Origin: Flavobacteriaceae bacterium
Lineage (GTDB): Bacteria; Bacteroidota; Bacteroidia; Flavobacteriales; Flavobacteriaceae
Assembly (NCBI GenBank): GCA_016763215.1
Contig: JAESUF010000202.1
Location: 1-7,635 of the forward strand
Reading direction: 5' to 3'
DNA length: 7,635 nucleotides
In this document: piece after piece, positions 1-6,145 of the stretch
Layout of the letters: every line of letters begins with the position of its first letter
Position numbering within the stretch: the first letter of the stretch is position 1
The notes under the pieces: generated by a model
Database searches by the model: none
What the model saw: only the letters and a program-made list of their open reading frames with translations
What the model was told of the DNA's origin: nothing
Made by a program: the position numbers and the translations under genes

Positions 1-136
1 CTAAAAGGCTCTGCTTTCTCAACACAGCAAAACTACCCAACATTCCGCAAATAGCACCCAAAATAGCCGTTCCTAAGCTAATCGTTCTTAGGGTATAGTC
101 GTTAAAAAGTAATTCAAAGTATTCCGTAAAGCTCAT
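1..136 (-). CDS. Metal (Mn/Zn-type) ABC transporter permease, N-terminal part only
   Basis: This is the first 45 codons of a gene that runs off the left edge of the window. The start is the ATG at 136-134, 22 nt after the ATPase stop. The protein begins MSFTEYFELLFNDYTLRT and continues into a glycine-rich hydrophobic stretch (residues about 19-38, containing GAICGMLGSFAVLRK). That pattern is typical of the first membrane segment of the TroC/ZnuB/MntB family of inner-membrane permeases that carry Mn, Zn or Fe for cluster A-I ABC importers. Its position directly after the binding protein and ATPase genes supports the assignment. No lesion is visible in the part seen. Metal specificity cannot be read from this fragment. 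It is probably cotranscribed from the promoter upstream of the DtxR-type regulator. Confidence 0.85.
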   Translation of the reverse strand, partial: MSFTEYFELLFNDYTLRTISLGTAILGAICGMLGSFAVLRKQSLL

Positions 137-158
137 CGCTTTTATTCTTTATTTATTT

Positions 159-899
159 TTATTTCTGAACACTTACCTTATAGTTGATTCCGTAGGTTTT
201 TGTCAAGTTATCATCATTAAAAATCTCCTTCACTGGACCCGTTGCTATCTTTTTTACATTCAAAAAAGTAACCCAATCAAAATATTCGGGAACAGTTTGT
301 AAATCATGGTGTACAACAACAACTGTCTTTCCTTCTTTACGTAATTCTTTTAAAATATTGATAATAGCAATCTCTGTTGTTGCATCTACCCCTTGAAAAG
401 GCTCATCCATAAAATAGATAGCGGCATCCTGAGCAAGTGCCCGGGCTAAAAACACGCGTTGTTGTTGCCCTCCAGACAATTGACTAATCTGTCTATCTTT
501 AAAAGAAAGCATCCCTACCTTTTCTAAAGCTTCTAAAGAAGTTTTACGTTCTTTTTTTCCAGGTCTTTTAATCCAACCCAAACTACCATAAGTCCCCATC
601 ATAACAACATCCAAAGATGTTGTAGGAAAATCTCAATCTACACTTCCTTTCTGAGGGACATAACCAACTAGTTTTCGTTGTTTTTTGTAGGGTTTCCCAT
701 AAATAGAAACACTTCCAGCGATAGGCTCTATAATCCCTAAAATTGCTTTAATCAACGTTGATTTTCCTGCTCCATTTGGTCCAACAATTGCCATCATTAC
801 TCCTTCTGGAATTACCAAGTCAATATCCCACAATACAGGCTTGTAATTGTAAGCTACGGTTAAATCATCTATGGTTACTGCTAGTTTTTGTTGTTCCAT
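159..899 (-). pseudogene. Metal ABC transporter ATP-binding protein, interrupted by an in-frame TGA
   Basis: This is the ATPase of the Mn/Zn importer, read as 246 codons with one internal stop. The start is the ATG at 899-897, one base after the stop of the binding-protein gene (TAA-G-ATG), suggesting translational coupling. Walker A GPNGAGKST is at residues 40-48 and the Q-loop (YVPQKGSVD) at 80-88. Codon 89 is TGA (633-635), after which the same frame continues [16 protein letters not shown]. Family members read VDWDFP here, so TGA most simply replaces TGG. The signature LSGGQQQR (about 141-148), Walker B IYFMDE (about 161-166) and switch HHD (about 197-199) all lie beyond the stop. The 88-residue product would lack half of the nucleotide-binding site. 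A TTG or ATG restart at 614 or 602-597 would lack Walker A. It may be a true pseudogene, a sequence error, or rescued by readthrough; the family assignment is firm. Confidence 0.92.
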
Positions 900-900
900 C

Positions 901-1815
901 TTACTTCTGCAATGAGCTAATGATTATTTTTACATTGTGCTTATACATTCCGATATACGTCCCTTCAATAGTTCCATAATCTCCAAGCGCATCAGAATAT
1001 AAAGTCCCTCCGATCACAATCTCGTGACCTTTATATCTTACAGCCTCTTGTAAAGCTTCAACAGTTCTTTTGGGCACAGAACTTTCTATAAAAATGGCTT
1101 TCACGTTTTTCTCCATGATAAAAGCGGCCATTTTTTGTACGTCCTTCACTCCTGCTTCTGTAGCAGTAGACAATCCCTGTAAACCAACAACATTGAACTG
1201 AAATGCTTTTCCAAAATAATTAAAAGCGTCGTGCGCCGTTACGAGAATTCTTTTCTCTACTGGCAACGGGTCAATTAACTCAGTAATTGTTGTTTTTAAT
1301 TCTGCCAATTTTTTTAGGTACTCGTTTCCGTTCTCTTGGTAAAATTTTGCATTTTTTGAATCGAATTCAGACAATTGATCCACTAAATATTTTGTGATTA
1401 TTTCCCAATTAGAGATATCAAACCAAATATGCGGATCATAATTTGATGCAAAGAATTCCGATTCAATCAAATTGCTTTTGTCGATAGCATCTGCAACGGC
1501 AGTGGTCTTTTTATTTTGGTAACGCATCTTCTCGAATACTTCTTCCAGTTTCCCTTCTAAATGGATTCCGTTATAAATAATTATGTCTGCATTAAATAAT
1601 TTACTTACATCTCCTTCACTTGCTTTATATAAGTGCGGATCTACTCCTGCTCCCATCAACCCTTTTACTTCAATTTTATCGCCAACAATGTTTTTTACTA
1701 AATCTGTAATCATTGTTGTGGTTGTGACGATTTGAAGTTTTGCATTCTTAGGTTTCTCTTTTTGCTGACAAGCAACCATCATTACAACCAATAATATATA
1801 AGCGTATTTTTTCAT
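901..1815 (-). CDS. TroA/ZnuA-type metal-binding lipoprotein of an ABC importer
   Basis: This is the solute-binding protein (cluster A-I) that hands Mn2+ or Zn2+ to the permease, anchored by lipid outside the inner membrane. Numbered from an upstream ATG at 1827, it has a hydrophobic signal (residues 8-19) ending in lipobox MVAC with the acylated Cys20. The predicted metal ligands are His65 (in VDPHLY), His133 (DPHIWFD), His199 (TAHDAFNYFG) and Asp279 (YSDALG). His at the third site resembles TroA/ZnuA rather than PsaA/MntC, which have Glu there. I prefer the second ATG at 1815, giving 304 residues beginning MKKYAY. It follows the frame-restored regulator stop (1819-1817) by one base, the same TAA-N-ATG arrangement as the next junction. 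It is intact, unlike the genes on both sides. Mn versus Zn preference is not settled. Confidence 0.93.
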   Translation of the reverse strand: MKKYAYILLVVMMVACQQKEKPKNAKLQIVTTTTMITDLVKNIVGDKIEVKGLMGAGVDPHLYKASEGDVSKLFNADIIIYNGIHLEGKLEEVFEKMRYQNKKTTAVADAIDKSNLIESEFFASNYDPHIWFDISNWEIITKYLVDQLSEFDSKNAKFYQENGNEYLKKLAELKTTITELIDPLPVEKRILVTAHDAFNYFGKAFQFNVVGLQGLSTATEAGVKDVQKMAAFIMEKNVKAIFIESSVPKRTVEALQEAVRYKGHEIVIGGTLYSDALGDYGTIEGTYIGMYKHNVKIIISSLQK

Positions 1816-1816
1816 T

Positions 1817-2481
1817 TTAATTTGCATTATTCTCTTTAACTAATAAGTTTTCAGCGACCTCTTTTGTTATTAACAATTCAACGCCATTAATCAAGGTTAC
1901 TATAGAATTGTCAAAAGGTTCTTTGTAAATTACTTTTATCGAATTACCAATAGCTATTTTCTTTTTATTCAAATACCTTAAAAAGCATCCGAAGAATCTT
2001 TCACTGCCAGTAAAACAGTTTCTTCATTTTCGTGTAAGGTTGATAGTTTTACTTTTTTCTGGGCTGTAATTTCTCCATTTTTATCAGGAATAGGATCTCC
2101 GTGTGGGTCTACCGTTGGAAAACCTAACAACACATCTATCTCATCAATTAATTTTGAAGATTTAATATGCTCTAATTGCTCAGCAACATCATGTACTTCA
2201 TCCCAATTAAAGTTTAGTTTCTCAACTAAAAACACTTCCCAAAGGCGATGTTTCCTGATAATCATAGCCGCTGTTTTCTTGCCTTCATTGGTTAACGTTA
2301 CCCCTTGGTACTTTTGATAAACAAGCACGCTTTTTTCTGCTAATTTTTTCACCATGTCAGTAACAGATGAAGCCTTCGTCTCTAATTTTTTAGCAATAGC
2401 ATTTGTACTTGCTCCTTTTTCAGAAATATTTTCTAAATGATAAATTGCTTTTAAATAATTCTCTTCAGATAATGTAAACAT
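1817..2481 (-). pseudogene. DtxR/MntR-family metal-dependent regulator, frameshifted before its C-terminal FeoA-like domain
   Basis: This is a metal-sensing repressor at the head of the importer operon. From the ATG at 2481 the open frame gives 167 residues: winged helix (about 1-65, with SSVTDMVKKLAEK as recognition region) and a dimerisation and metal-binding part. Probable ligands are Glu7, His78, Glu101, Glu104 and His105; Glu at the position of DtxR Cys102 suggests an Mn-type sensor. The frame stops at 1980-1978 right after KDSSDAF. Shifting by one base at the T run (1980-1984 on the plus strand) opens 54 more residues: LRYLNKKKIAIGNSIKV, then INGVELLIT, ending at TAA 1819-1817. This matches the SH3/FeoA-like C-terminal domain and gives a usual length of 221. 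The run has five T; six would restore the frame. The truncated protein may still bind DNA, since short MntR proteins lack this domain. A GTG at 2499 is a less likely start because it overlaps the promoter -7 element. Confidence 0.88.
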
Positions 2482-2500
2482 CCTTAATAATATAATCACA

Positions 2501-2531
2501 CAAAGGTATGTTATTTTTGTTTCATTAAAAA
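2501..2531 (-). promoter_or_regulatory. Bacteroidota-type promoter of the metal-uptake operon
   Basis: On the minus strand, TACCTTTG at 2508-2501 matches the Bacteroidota -7 consensus TAnnTTTG. An 18-nt spacer separates it from a T-rich stretch (2531-2527) standing in for the -33 TTG/TTTG element, which is weak. The ATG at 2481 lies about 20 nt downstream, so the 5' leader would be very short. It probably serves regulator, binding protein, ATPase and permease together, since no terminator is seen between them. Confidence 0.6.
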
Positions 2532-2533
2532 TA

Positions 2534-2553
2534 TTTTTAGTCTTGTCTAAAAA
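2534..2553. promoter_or_regulatory. Candidate DtxR/MntR-family operator (20-bp inverted repeat)
   Basis: TTTTTAG-N6-CTAAAAA is a perfect 7-bp inverted repeat. As two 10-bp half sites (TTTTTAGACA and TTTTTAGTCT) it matches at 8 of 10 positions. The TTTAG...CTAAA core resembles known MntR/DtxR-family boxes. It sits just upstream of the -33 region of the promoter for the operon that starts with a DtxR-family gene, so autoregulation by metal is the natural reading. That link is inferred from position and symmetry. Confidence 0.55.
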
Positions 2554-2731
2554 TTATTTTACCCATGAGACTTTATACTTTTTTCTTGCTCATAATTTAA
2601 AGAAAGAGCGCTCCAACAGTCTTAGTTTGTCTTTAAATTACAAGAAGCCAACAGAGCATTACATTTATGGTTTTACACCTAACTTCTCCAAATAATTTAT
2701 TGGTGGATTGACGATTGGGAGCTAATAACAA
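2554..2731. other. Intergenic stretch with no supported gene
   Basis: This is the right part of the 311-bp gap between the regulator and the lectin-like gene. The left part (2482-2553) holds the operon promoter and operator. On the plus strand an ATG at 2565 opens only an 11-codon frame (MRLYTFFLLII). Another plus frame stays open to a TAA at 2693-2695 but has no ATG start. I see no RNA gene, insertion sequence or repeat here. The gap ends at the terminator of the lectin-like gene. Confidence 0.5.
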
Positions 2732-2764
2732 AAAGGCATTACTATTTAAAATAGAAATGCCTTT
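2732..2764 (-). terminator. Rho-independent terminator of the lectin-like gene
   Basis: On the minus strand AAAGGCATT (2764-2756) pairs perfectly with AATGCCTTT (2740-2732), and the loop contains a further CTATTT/AAATAG pairing. The 3' arm merges into TTTTTG. It lies 28 nt beyond the stop of the 2793-3185 gene and separates it from the metal operon. Confidence 0.8.
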
Positions 2765-2792
2765 CAACTGTACTCTTCGAAATATCAATTCA

Positions 2793-3185
2793 TTAACTTG
2801 ATTTCATTATTCTAGCTTTTATAAAGCCGGCATTATTATCTTTATCCGAATCAGCGCAATAAAGTTTTAATGTAGGATTAGGCCCACCCTCAAGAACTGT
2901 AATTTGTGTAAATGTACCTACAGAAAAAAAAGTTTTACCATCATCTAAACTCCCAACTAATGAACCAGACCTAAATACTTGCCCTGTATCGCCTATAGTA
3001 ATCGTATGATTGTCTATCCCGTTAGCATTTGTCGCAAACCCTGATTCTCCATAAAAAAGATCCCATTGATCTTCTCGATCACAAAAAATAGTAATAATAT
3101 CTTTTGATTGAAGGTTTAAATGTTGAACTACTTTTCCAGTCCCTCCTGTAGCACTATTTTCATTTGCATCTATTGCAATTTCCAT
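2793..3185 (-). CDS. Small PA-IL/LecA-like lectin-fold protein (130 aa)
   Basis: A 130-residue protein with no signal peptide, membrane segment or zinc motif. By eye it aligns along its length with the PA-IL (LecA) calcium-dependent lectin. IAIDANENSATGG matches the LecA N-terminus (EVLANNEAG); SKDIITI (28-33) matches PGDVITI; W41 and Y45-G46 match the W..YG region. G74-S-L-V..L..DG matches GALVMKIGNSG, and LKLYCADSDKDNNAGF (106-121) matches ITLIYND...NNSGSF. In LecA the last segment carries the Ca2+ ligands, so D112, N117 and N118 are the likely equivalents here. The LecA galactose-contact His/Gln loop is not evidently conserved, so sugar specificity is unknown. Soluble lectins of this type lack signal peptides, consistent with what is seen. 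The gene stands alone, with a terminator after it and a 30-bp box 19 nt before its ATG. The fold call is my own alignment and needs a profile search. Confidence 0.65.
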   Translation of the reverse strand: MEIAIDANENSATGGTGKVVQHLNLQSKDIITIFCDREDQWDLFYGESGFATNANGIDNHTITIGDTGQVFRSGSLVGSLDDGKTFFSVGTFTQITVLEGGPNPTLKLYCADSDKDNNAGFIKARIMKSS

Positions 3186-3204
3186 AATTATAAATTTTAA
3201 ATTC

Positions 3205-3234
3205 TCCTACTCATAAAGCTTTTCGGATTCCGCC
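3205..3234 (-). promoter_or_regulatory. 30-bp shared upstream box, copy A
   Basis: On the minus strand this reads GGCGGAATCCGAAAAGC, then TTTAT, then GAGTAGGA, ending 19 nt before the ATG of the lectin-like gene. It matches copy B (6676-6705) at 27 of 30 positions, and the AT-rich stretch between box and ATG is also similar. It contains the short palindrome CGGAATCCG. GGAAT and GTAGGA lie 16 nt apart, a spacing that would suit an alternative (ECF-like) sigma promoter, but that is a guess. A short hairpin (CCTC...GAGG, 3236-3252) lies just upstream. Confidence 0.6.
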
Positions 3235-3438
3235 TCCTCATTACCTACGAGGACAGGTCGTTTTTTACTGTGGGATCTGCTCCACTTTCTAATTGCTTTA
3301 ATCACAATGCTACAAATACTTTATATTGAATCTGAAACACAGATGGGTTTGTACTCTAGAATGATGAATAAAACGTTGTTAGAAATTGTTTGCTAGCGTT
3401 TATTTCTGAAGTGAAATTAATTGAGAAATTCGCGGTAA

Positions 3439-3475
3439 ATGGAAGAAATGGAATGAGACAGAGATTCTCTTCCAT
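3439..3475. repeat. Inverted repeat with 8-bp arms
   Basis: ATGGAAGA (3439-3446) and TCTTCCAT (3468-3475) are exact reverse complements around a 21-nt loop. There is no T run on either side, so it is not a normal terminator. The loop carries TGGAATGAGA, a 10-mer also found at 6808-6817 in the other box-bearing intergenic region. Confidence 0.4.
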
Positions 3476-3513
3476 GAAGTAGAAAATCTAAGGAAGATTA
3501 ACGGATAACAATG

Positions 3514-3544
3514 TGCAGACTGCTTCGCTCGGCTTGCAGTGACC
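3514..3544. repeat. REP-like intergenic palindrome
   Basis: On the minus strand this reads GGTCACTGCAAGC, then CGAGCGAAGCAGTCTGCA. ACTGC (3519-3523) and GCAGT (3536-3540) pair around a 12-nt loop. It closely resembles a dispersed bacterial intergenic repeat I know as GTCATTGCGAGC...GCGAAGCAATC, with the paired bases changed together (ATTGC/GCAAT to ACTGC/GCAGT). It lies about 25 nt past the response-regulator stop, the usual place for such elements, and may end or protect that transcript. Confidence 0.55.
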
Positions 3545-3569
3545 ACAAAAGTGAAAATATATTTACGAA

Positions 3570-4316
3570 TTACCGAAGTGTGCGAATTTTCCTGGTAATG
3601 TCTTTGTAGGTATCACTCAATGTTGCTTTGTGATTTCCAGACAAAAGAATCAGGTTGTCACTTAGAACAATCTCAACAATCTTTTCGGAATTGACAATAA
3701 AGTTTCGATGTGTTCTGTAGAATTTTGTTTTGTCTAACAACTCCAAAATCTTGACCAATGAAATGAGAATGACAAACTTTTCTTTTTCTGTAATAATATT
3801 GCAGTATTTTTCTTCTACTTCAATATAAATAATATCATTGACCAGAACTTTCTTTAAGGATTTTCCTTTTTTAATAAAAATGCTTTCTGTACTAATTACT
3901 GTAGCGGATTCTTCATTTAAAAACGCATCCGTTTGGTCGTAAAATTTTTCAACGGCAGTATCTATTGCGTACAAGATTTCAAGTTCATTAAAGGGTTTTA
4001 CGAGATAGCTATAAGGGTGTGTTAATTTTGCTCTCTCAAAGATGTTACGATCGGTAGAACTCGTAAGGAACACAAAAGGTTTTGCCTTGTTTGGAATTGC
4101 ATTAATGGTTTCTGCGAAGGAAATTCCATCTGGACTTCCATTCAAGAAAATATCAATAATGGCAATATCTACTTTTGTGGTGTAAAAAAGATCCAATGCT
4201 TCTTTGTGAGTGCTGGCAACACCAACTACATGATAACCATTATCAGTAAGTACCTCAACGAGCGCATTACTTTCTGTAAGGGTATCTTCAACAATGAGTA
4301 CATTAATATTATCCAT
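3570..4316 (-). CDS. LytTR-family response regulator
   Basis: A 248-residue cytoplasmic DNA-binding response regulator, the partner of the histidine kinase directly upstream. The receiver domain covers about residues 4-122: acidic pocket E10-D11, phospho-acceptor D55 (AIIDIFLNG), switch T85/S86 (FLTSST) and K107 (YLVKPF). After a linker, a LytTR DNA-binding domain spans about 145-246 (SIFIKKGKSLKKVLVNDIIYIE), with the family hallmark FYRTHRNFIVN at 199-209. All key residues are present. The ATG at 4316 overlaps the kinase stop by 8 bp (ATGGATAA), a typical coupled arrangement. LytTR proteins bind pairs of short direct repeats; no convincing site was found nearby, so targets are unknown. Box-bearing genes on both sides are the first places to look. 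Confidence 0.95.
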   Translation of the reverse strand: MDNINVLIVEDTLTESNALVEVLTDNGYHVVGVASTHKEALDLFYTTKVDIAIIDIFLNGSPDGISFAETINAIPNKAKPFVFLTSSTDRNIFERAKLTHPYSYLVKPFNELEILYAIDTAVEKFYDQTDAFLNEESATVISTESIFIKKGKSLKKVLVNDIIYIEVEEKYCNIITEKEKFVILISLVKILELLDKTKFYRTHRNFIVNSEKIVEIVLSDNLILLSGNHKATLSDTYKDITRKIRTLR

Positions 4317-6048
4317 TTGAGTTGTTTTTAGGGAGTGAAATAATCATTTTTGTTCCTTTTCCAAGTTCGCTTTCAATTGAGAATTTTCCATCATTTTTTT
4401 GAATCATGGATTTCACTAAATGCAATCCCAACCCTGTTCCTAAAATATCTTCATTTTTTTTCTTAGAAAGCAAATTCGTGTTTCTTAGGAGTTCTTTTTG
4501 AGTTTCTTGATCAATTCCCAATCCGTTATCCTCAACAATCAAATCGCAAGACTGCTCACCCTCGTTCCGAGTATAAATTTTAATCGTTCCCTCAGCATTA
4601 GAAAATTTGATGGCATTGTCGACTAGATTTCGTAAAATAATTTTCAAAGACTCTTGATCTACGTATACAATATCCGTTTTTAAAACCTGATTTTCAAAAG
4701 AAATGTTCTTTTCCTCCATCAAAGGTTTGTAATTATACACAACGTGTTCTACAATTACAAATAGCCGCTGCTGTGTAACTTCAAAATAGGATTGTTTGGT
4801 TTGTAACAATGCCCAATGCAACAAATTATCTAACAAACCGTACGCACCATTAACAATCGCACCATTTTGCTGTACGGTTTCTTTTAACCCTTCTGGACTC
4901 CCTTTTTCTAGCTTATTCAACAACTTCTTATTACTTGTTTTGATTGCATTTACCGAAGAGCGTAAATCATGACTCACAATGGAAAAAAGCTTGTCTTTGG
5001 TCGCGTTCAATACGTCCAAATCCTCTTTTTGTTCTGTGATGATTTTATTGCGTTTGACTTTCCCTTTGAATGAGGAAAACAGAATACCTAATAGAAATAA
5101 TAGAAAAATCCCCGAATACAAAAACACTTTATTCTGCGCCTCTTTCACTTTATTCTCAGCTTGCAGTACCCTAACTTGTTTTTGTTTTTCATCAACGGCT
5201 ATTTTCTTTTCTAACTGAGCCGTTTCATAAATACGGTCTTGGTCATTTAATAATTTTTGCCATTTCTCATATTCTTTTCTGTATACCAGCGCTTTGGCGA
5301 AATTCTTTCGATTCTCTTCAACAATTGCCATATTAAGTGCTGTATTTTGTTTCAACTCATAATCTTGTACCTTCTCTGCTAATTGATATGCTTTTTTAAA
5401 ATAGGGAATAGCTTTTTCATCTATTTCTTGATCGTAATACATCGTAGCTAAGTTTCCATAAGAACCAATCAATTTAATAGTATCTCCAGTAAGTTCTACA
5501 GATTTGATACTTTTTGACAAATACTCATCTGCTTGATCAAATTCTTCTAGATGTAAATAACAAAGCCCAATATTATTCTCAACCGTACTTATCATCACCC
5601 CAATCAAAGCACTCTTTTCTATATTTTGCAATGCTTTTTTAAAATTGAAAATGGCATTTTCAAATCTTCTTTGTTCTAGTGAAATTCCTCCTTTATAAAT
5701 GTAAATTTTTTTATAAAAATCAAACTCTTTTGAAACCTTATTAAACTCTTTCTCTGCCTGCTTAAACAACTTTTTTCGATTTAAGCTATAGGCTTTGAAG
5801 AAATGGGAATAGTCATTTTCCCTCCTATTTAAATTATCTGCATCAATGTACTTAGCTGCATATATCAATGTGGAATCCCATTGTTTTTGCAAAAAAAAAT
5901 GCCTTGCCATCTCAAGACCTTTTTCGAACGTCAAATCATTACTTTTTAATTCAATTGCTTTGAAAAAAGGGCTTAATTTTTTGCTCTTTTGAGCAAGTAA
6001 AAAAAAAGGACTGAGGAAAAAAATCAGAACAGCAATCTTTCTAAACAT
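4309..6048 (-). CDS. TPR-containing sensor histidine kinase
   Basis: A 579-residue membrane-bound sensor kinase. A signal peptide at 1-20 (MFRKIAVLIFFLSPFFLLAQ) sends the following region outside the inner membrane. Residues about 40-265 form tetratricopeptide-type helical repeats (for example NNIGLCYLHLEEFDQADEYL, and YGNLATMYYDQEIDEKAIPYF at 197-217). A charged coiled coil (about 270-306) leads to one transmembrane helix (about 307-327). The cytoplasmic part has a HisKA domain with phospho-accepting His360 (SHDLRSSV), N-box N474/N478 (LRNLVDNAIKFS), G1 DNGLGID (507-513) and G2 GTGLGLHLV (537-545). The H-box lacks the Pro usual in HDLRSP. TPR-periplasmic kinases of this layout are common in Flavobacteriaceae; the ligand is unknown. 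A terminator lies upstream, but I could not find a clear TAnnTTTG promoter in the short gap before the ATG. Confidence 0.95.
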   Translation of the reverse strand: MFRKIAVLIFFLSPFFLLAQKSKKLSPFFKAIELKSNDLTFEKGLEMARHFFLQKQWDSTLIYAAKYIDADNLNRRENDYSHFFKAYSLNRKKLFKQAEKEFNKVSKEFDFYKKIYIYKGGISLEQRRFENAIFNFKKALQNIEKSALIGVMISTVENNIGLCYLHLEEFDQADEYLSKSIKSVELTGDTIKLIGSYGNLATMYYDQEIDEKAIPYFKKAYQLAEKVQDYELKQNTALNMAIVEENRKNFAKALVYRKEYEKWQKLLNDQDRIYETAQLEKKIAVDEKQKQVRVLQAENKVKEAQNKVFLYSGIFLLFLLGILFSSFKGKVKRNKIITEQKEDLDVLNATKDKLFSIVSHDLRSSVNAIKTSNKKLLNKLEKGSPEGLKETVQQNGAIVNGAYGLLDNLLHWALLQTKQSYFEVTQQRLFVIVEHVVYNYKPLMEEKNISFENQVLKTDIVYVDQESLKIILRNLVDNAIKFSNAEGTIKIYTRNEGEQSCDLIVEDNGLGIDQETQKELLRNTNLLSKKKNEDILGTGLGLHLVKSMIQKNDGKFSIESELGKGTKMIISLPKNNSNG

Positions 6049-6092
6049 TATCTATATAAATTAATGTCTTAAACTACTACTTTATCTTCAAA

Positions 6093-6120
6093 AAAAAACC
6101 AGTATAAATACTGGTTTTTT
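6093..6120 (-). terminator. Strong Rho-independent terminator between the 169-aa gene and the kinase
   Basis: A perfect 12-bp stem (6093-6104 with 6109-6120; core ACCAGTA/TACTGGT) closes on a 4-nt loop. With T runs on either strand it could work both ways. It lies 25 nt after the stop of the 6146-6655 gene and isolates the two-component operon from it. Confidence 0.85.
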
Positions 6121-6145
6121 AGTTCCTTTTAAGCTTTAACAATTA

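Larger units (their letters stand above)
3235..3569. other. Intergenic region between the response regulator and the lectin-like gene
   Basis: This region, with box A below it, makes a 384-bp gap. It contains a GTGG...CCAC inverted repeat at 3269-3284, an 8-bp-arm inverted repeat at 3439-3475 and a REP-like palindrome at 3514-3544. A GTG-started minus-strand frame of 32 codons (3305-3207) runs into box A, and an ATG-started 27-codon frame begins within the 3439-3475 repeat; neither is convincing as a gene. I find no clear TAnnTTTG promoter for the lectin-like gene and no T-tailed terminator after the response regulator. Confidence 0.5.

Noticed and set aside
159..899. Alternative genetic code with TGA as Trp
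   Set aside because: Trp is encoded by TGG elsewhere in the window, and a single TGA in one gene is better explained by mutation or error.
758..979. Plus-strand open frame of 73 codons
   Set aside because: It is antisense to the ATPase and binding-protein genes, with a low-complexity Leu-rich translation and no domain.
2565..2695. Possible plus-strand gene remnant divergent from the metal regulator (MRLYTFFLLII, or an open frame ending YGFTPNFSK)
   Set aside because: The ATG frame stops after 11 codons and the longer frame has no ATG. It looked slightly protein-like, but I could not tie it to any family.
3397..3477. 27-codon minus-strand frame beginning MEENLCLIPFLPF
   Set aside because: The start overlaps an inverted repeat, there is no counterpart in the other intergenic region and no promoter or ribosome site.
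3186..3569. Known riboswitch, tRNA or CRISPR in the gap before the lectin-like gene
   Set aside because: No regularly spaced repeats, no tRNA-like arms and no conserved riboswitch core that I recognise. The box resembles none of the classes I know.
4979..5218. Plus-strand open frame of 79 codons
   Set aside because: It lies wholly antisense to the histidine kinase and has a Ser/Cys/Phe-rich shadow-type composition.
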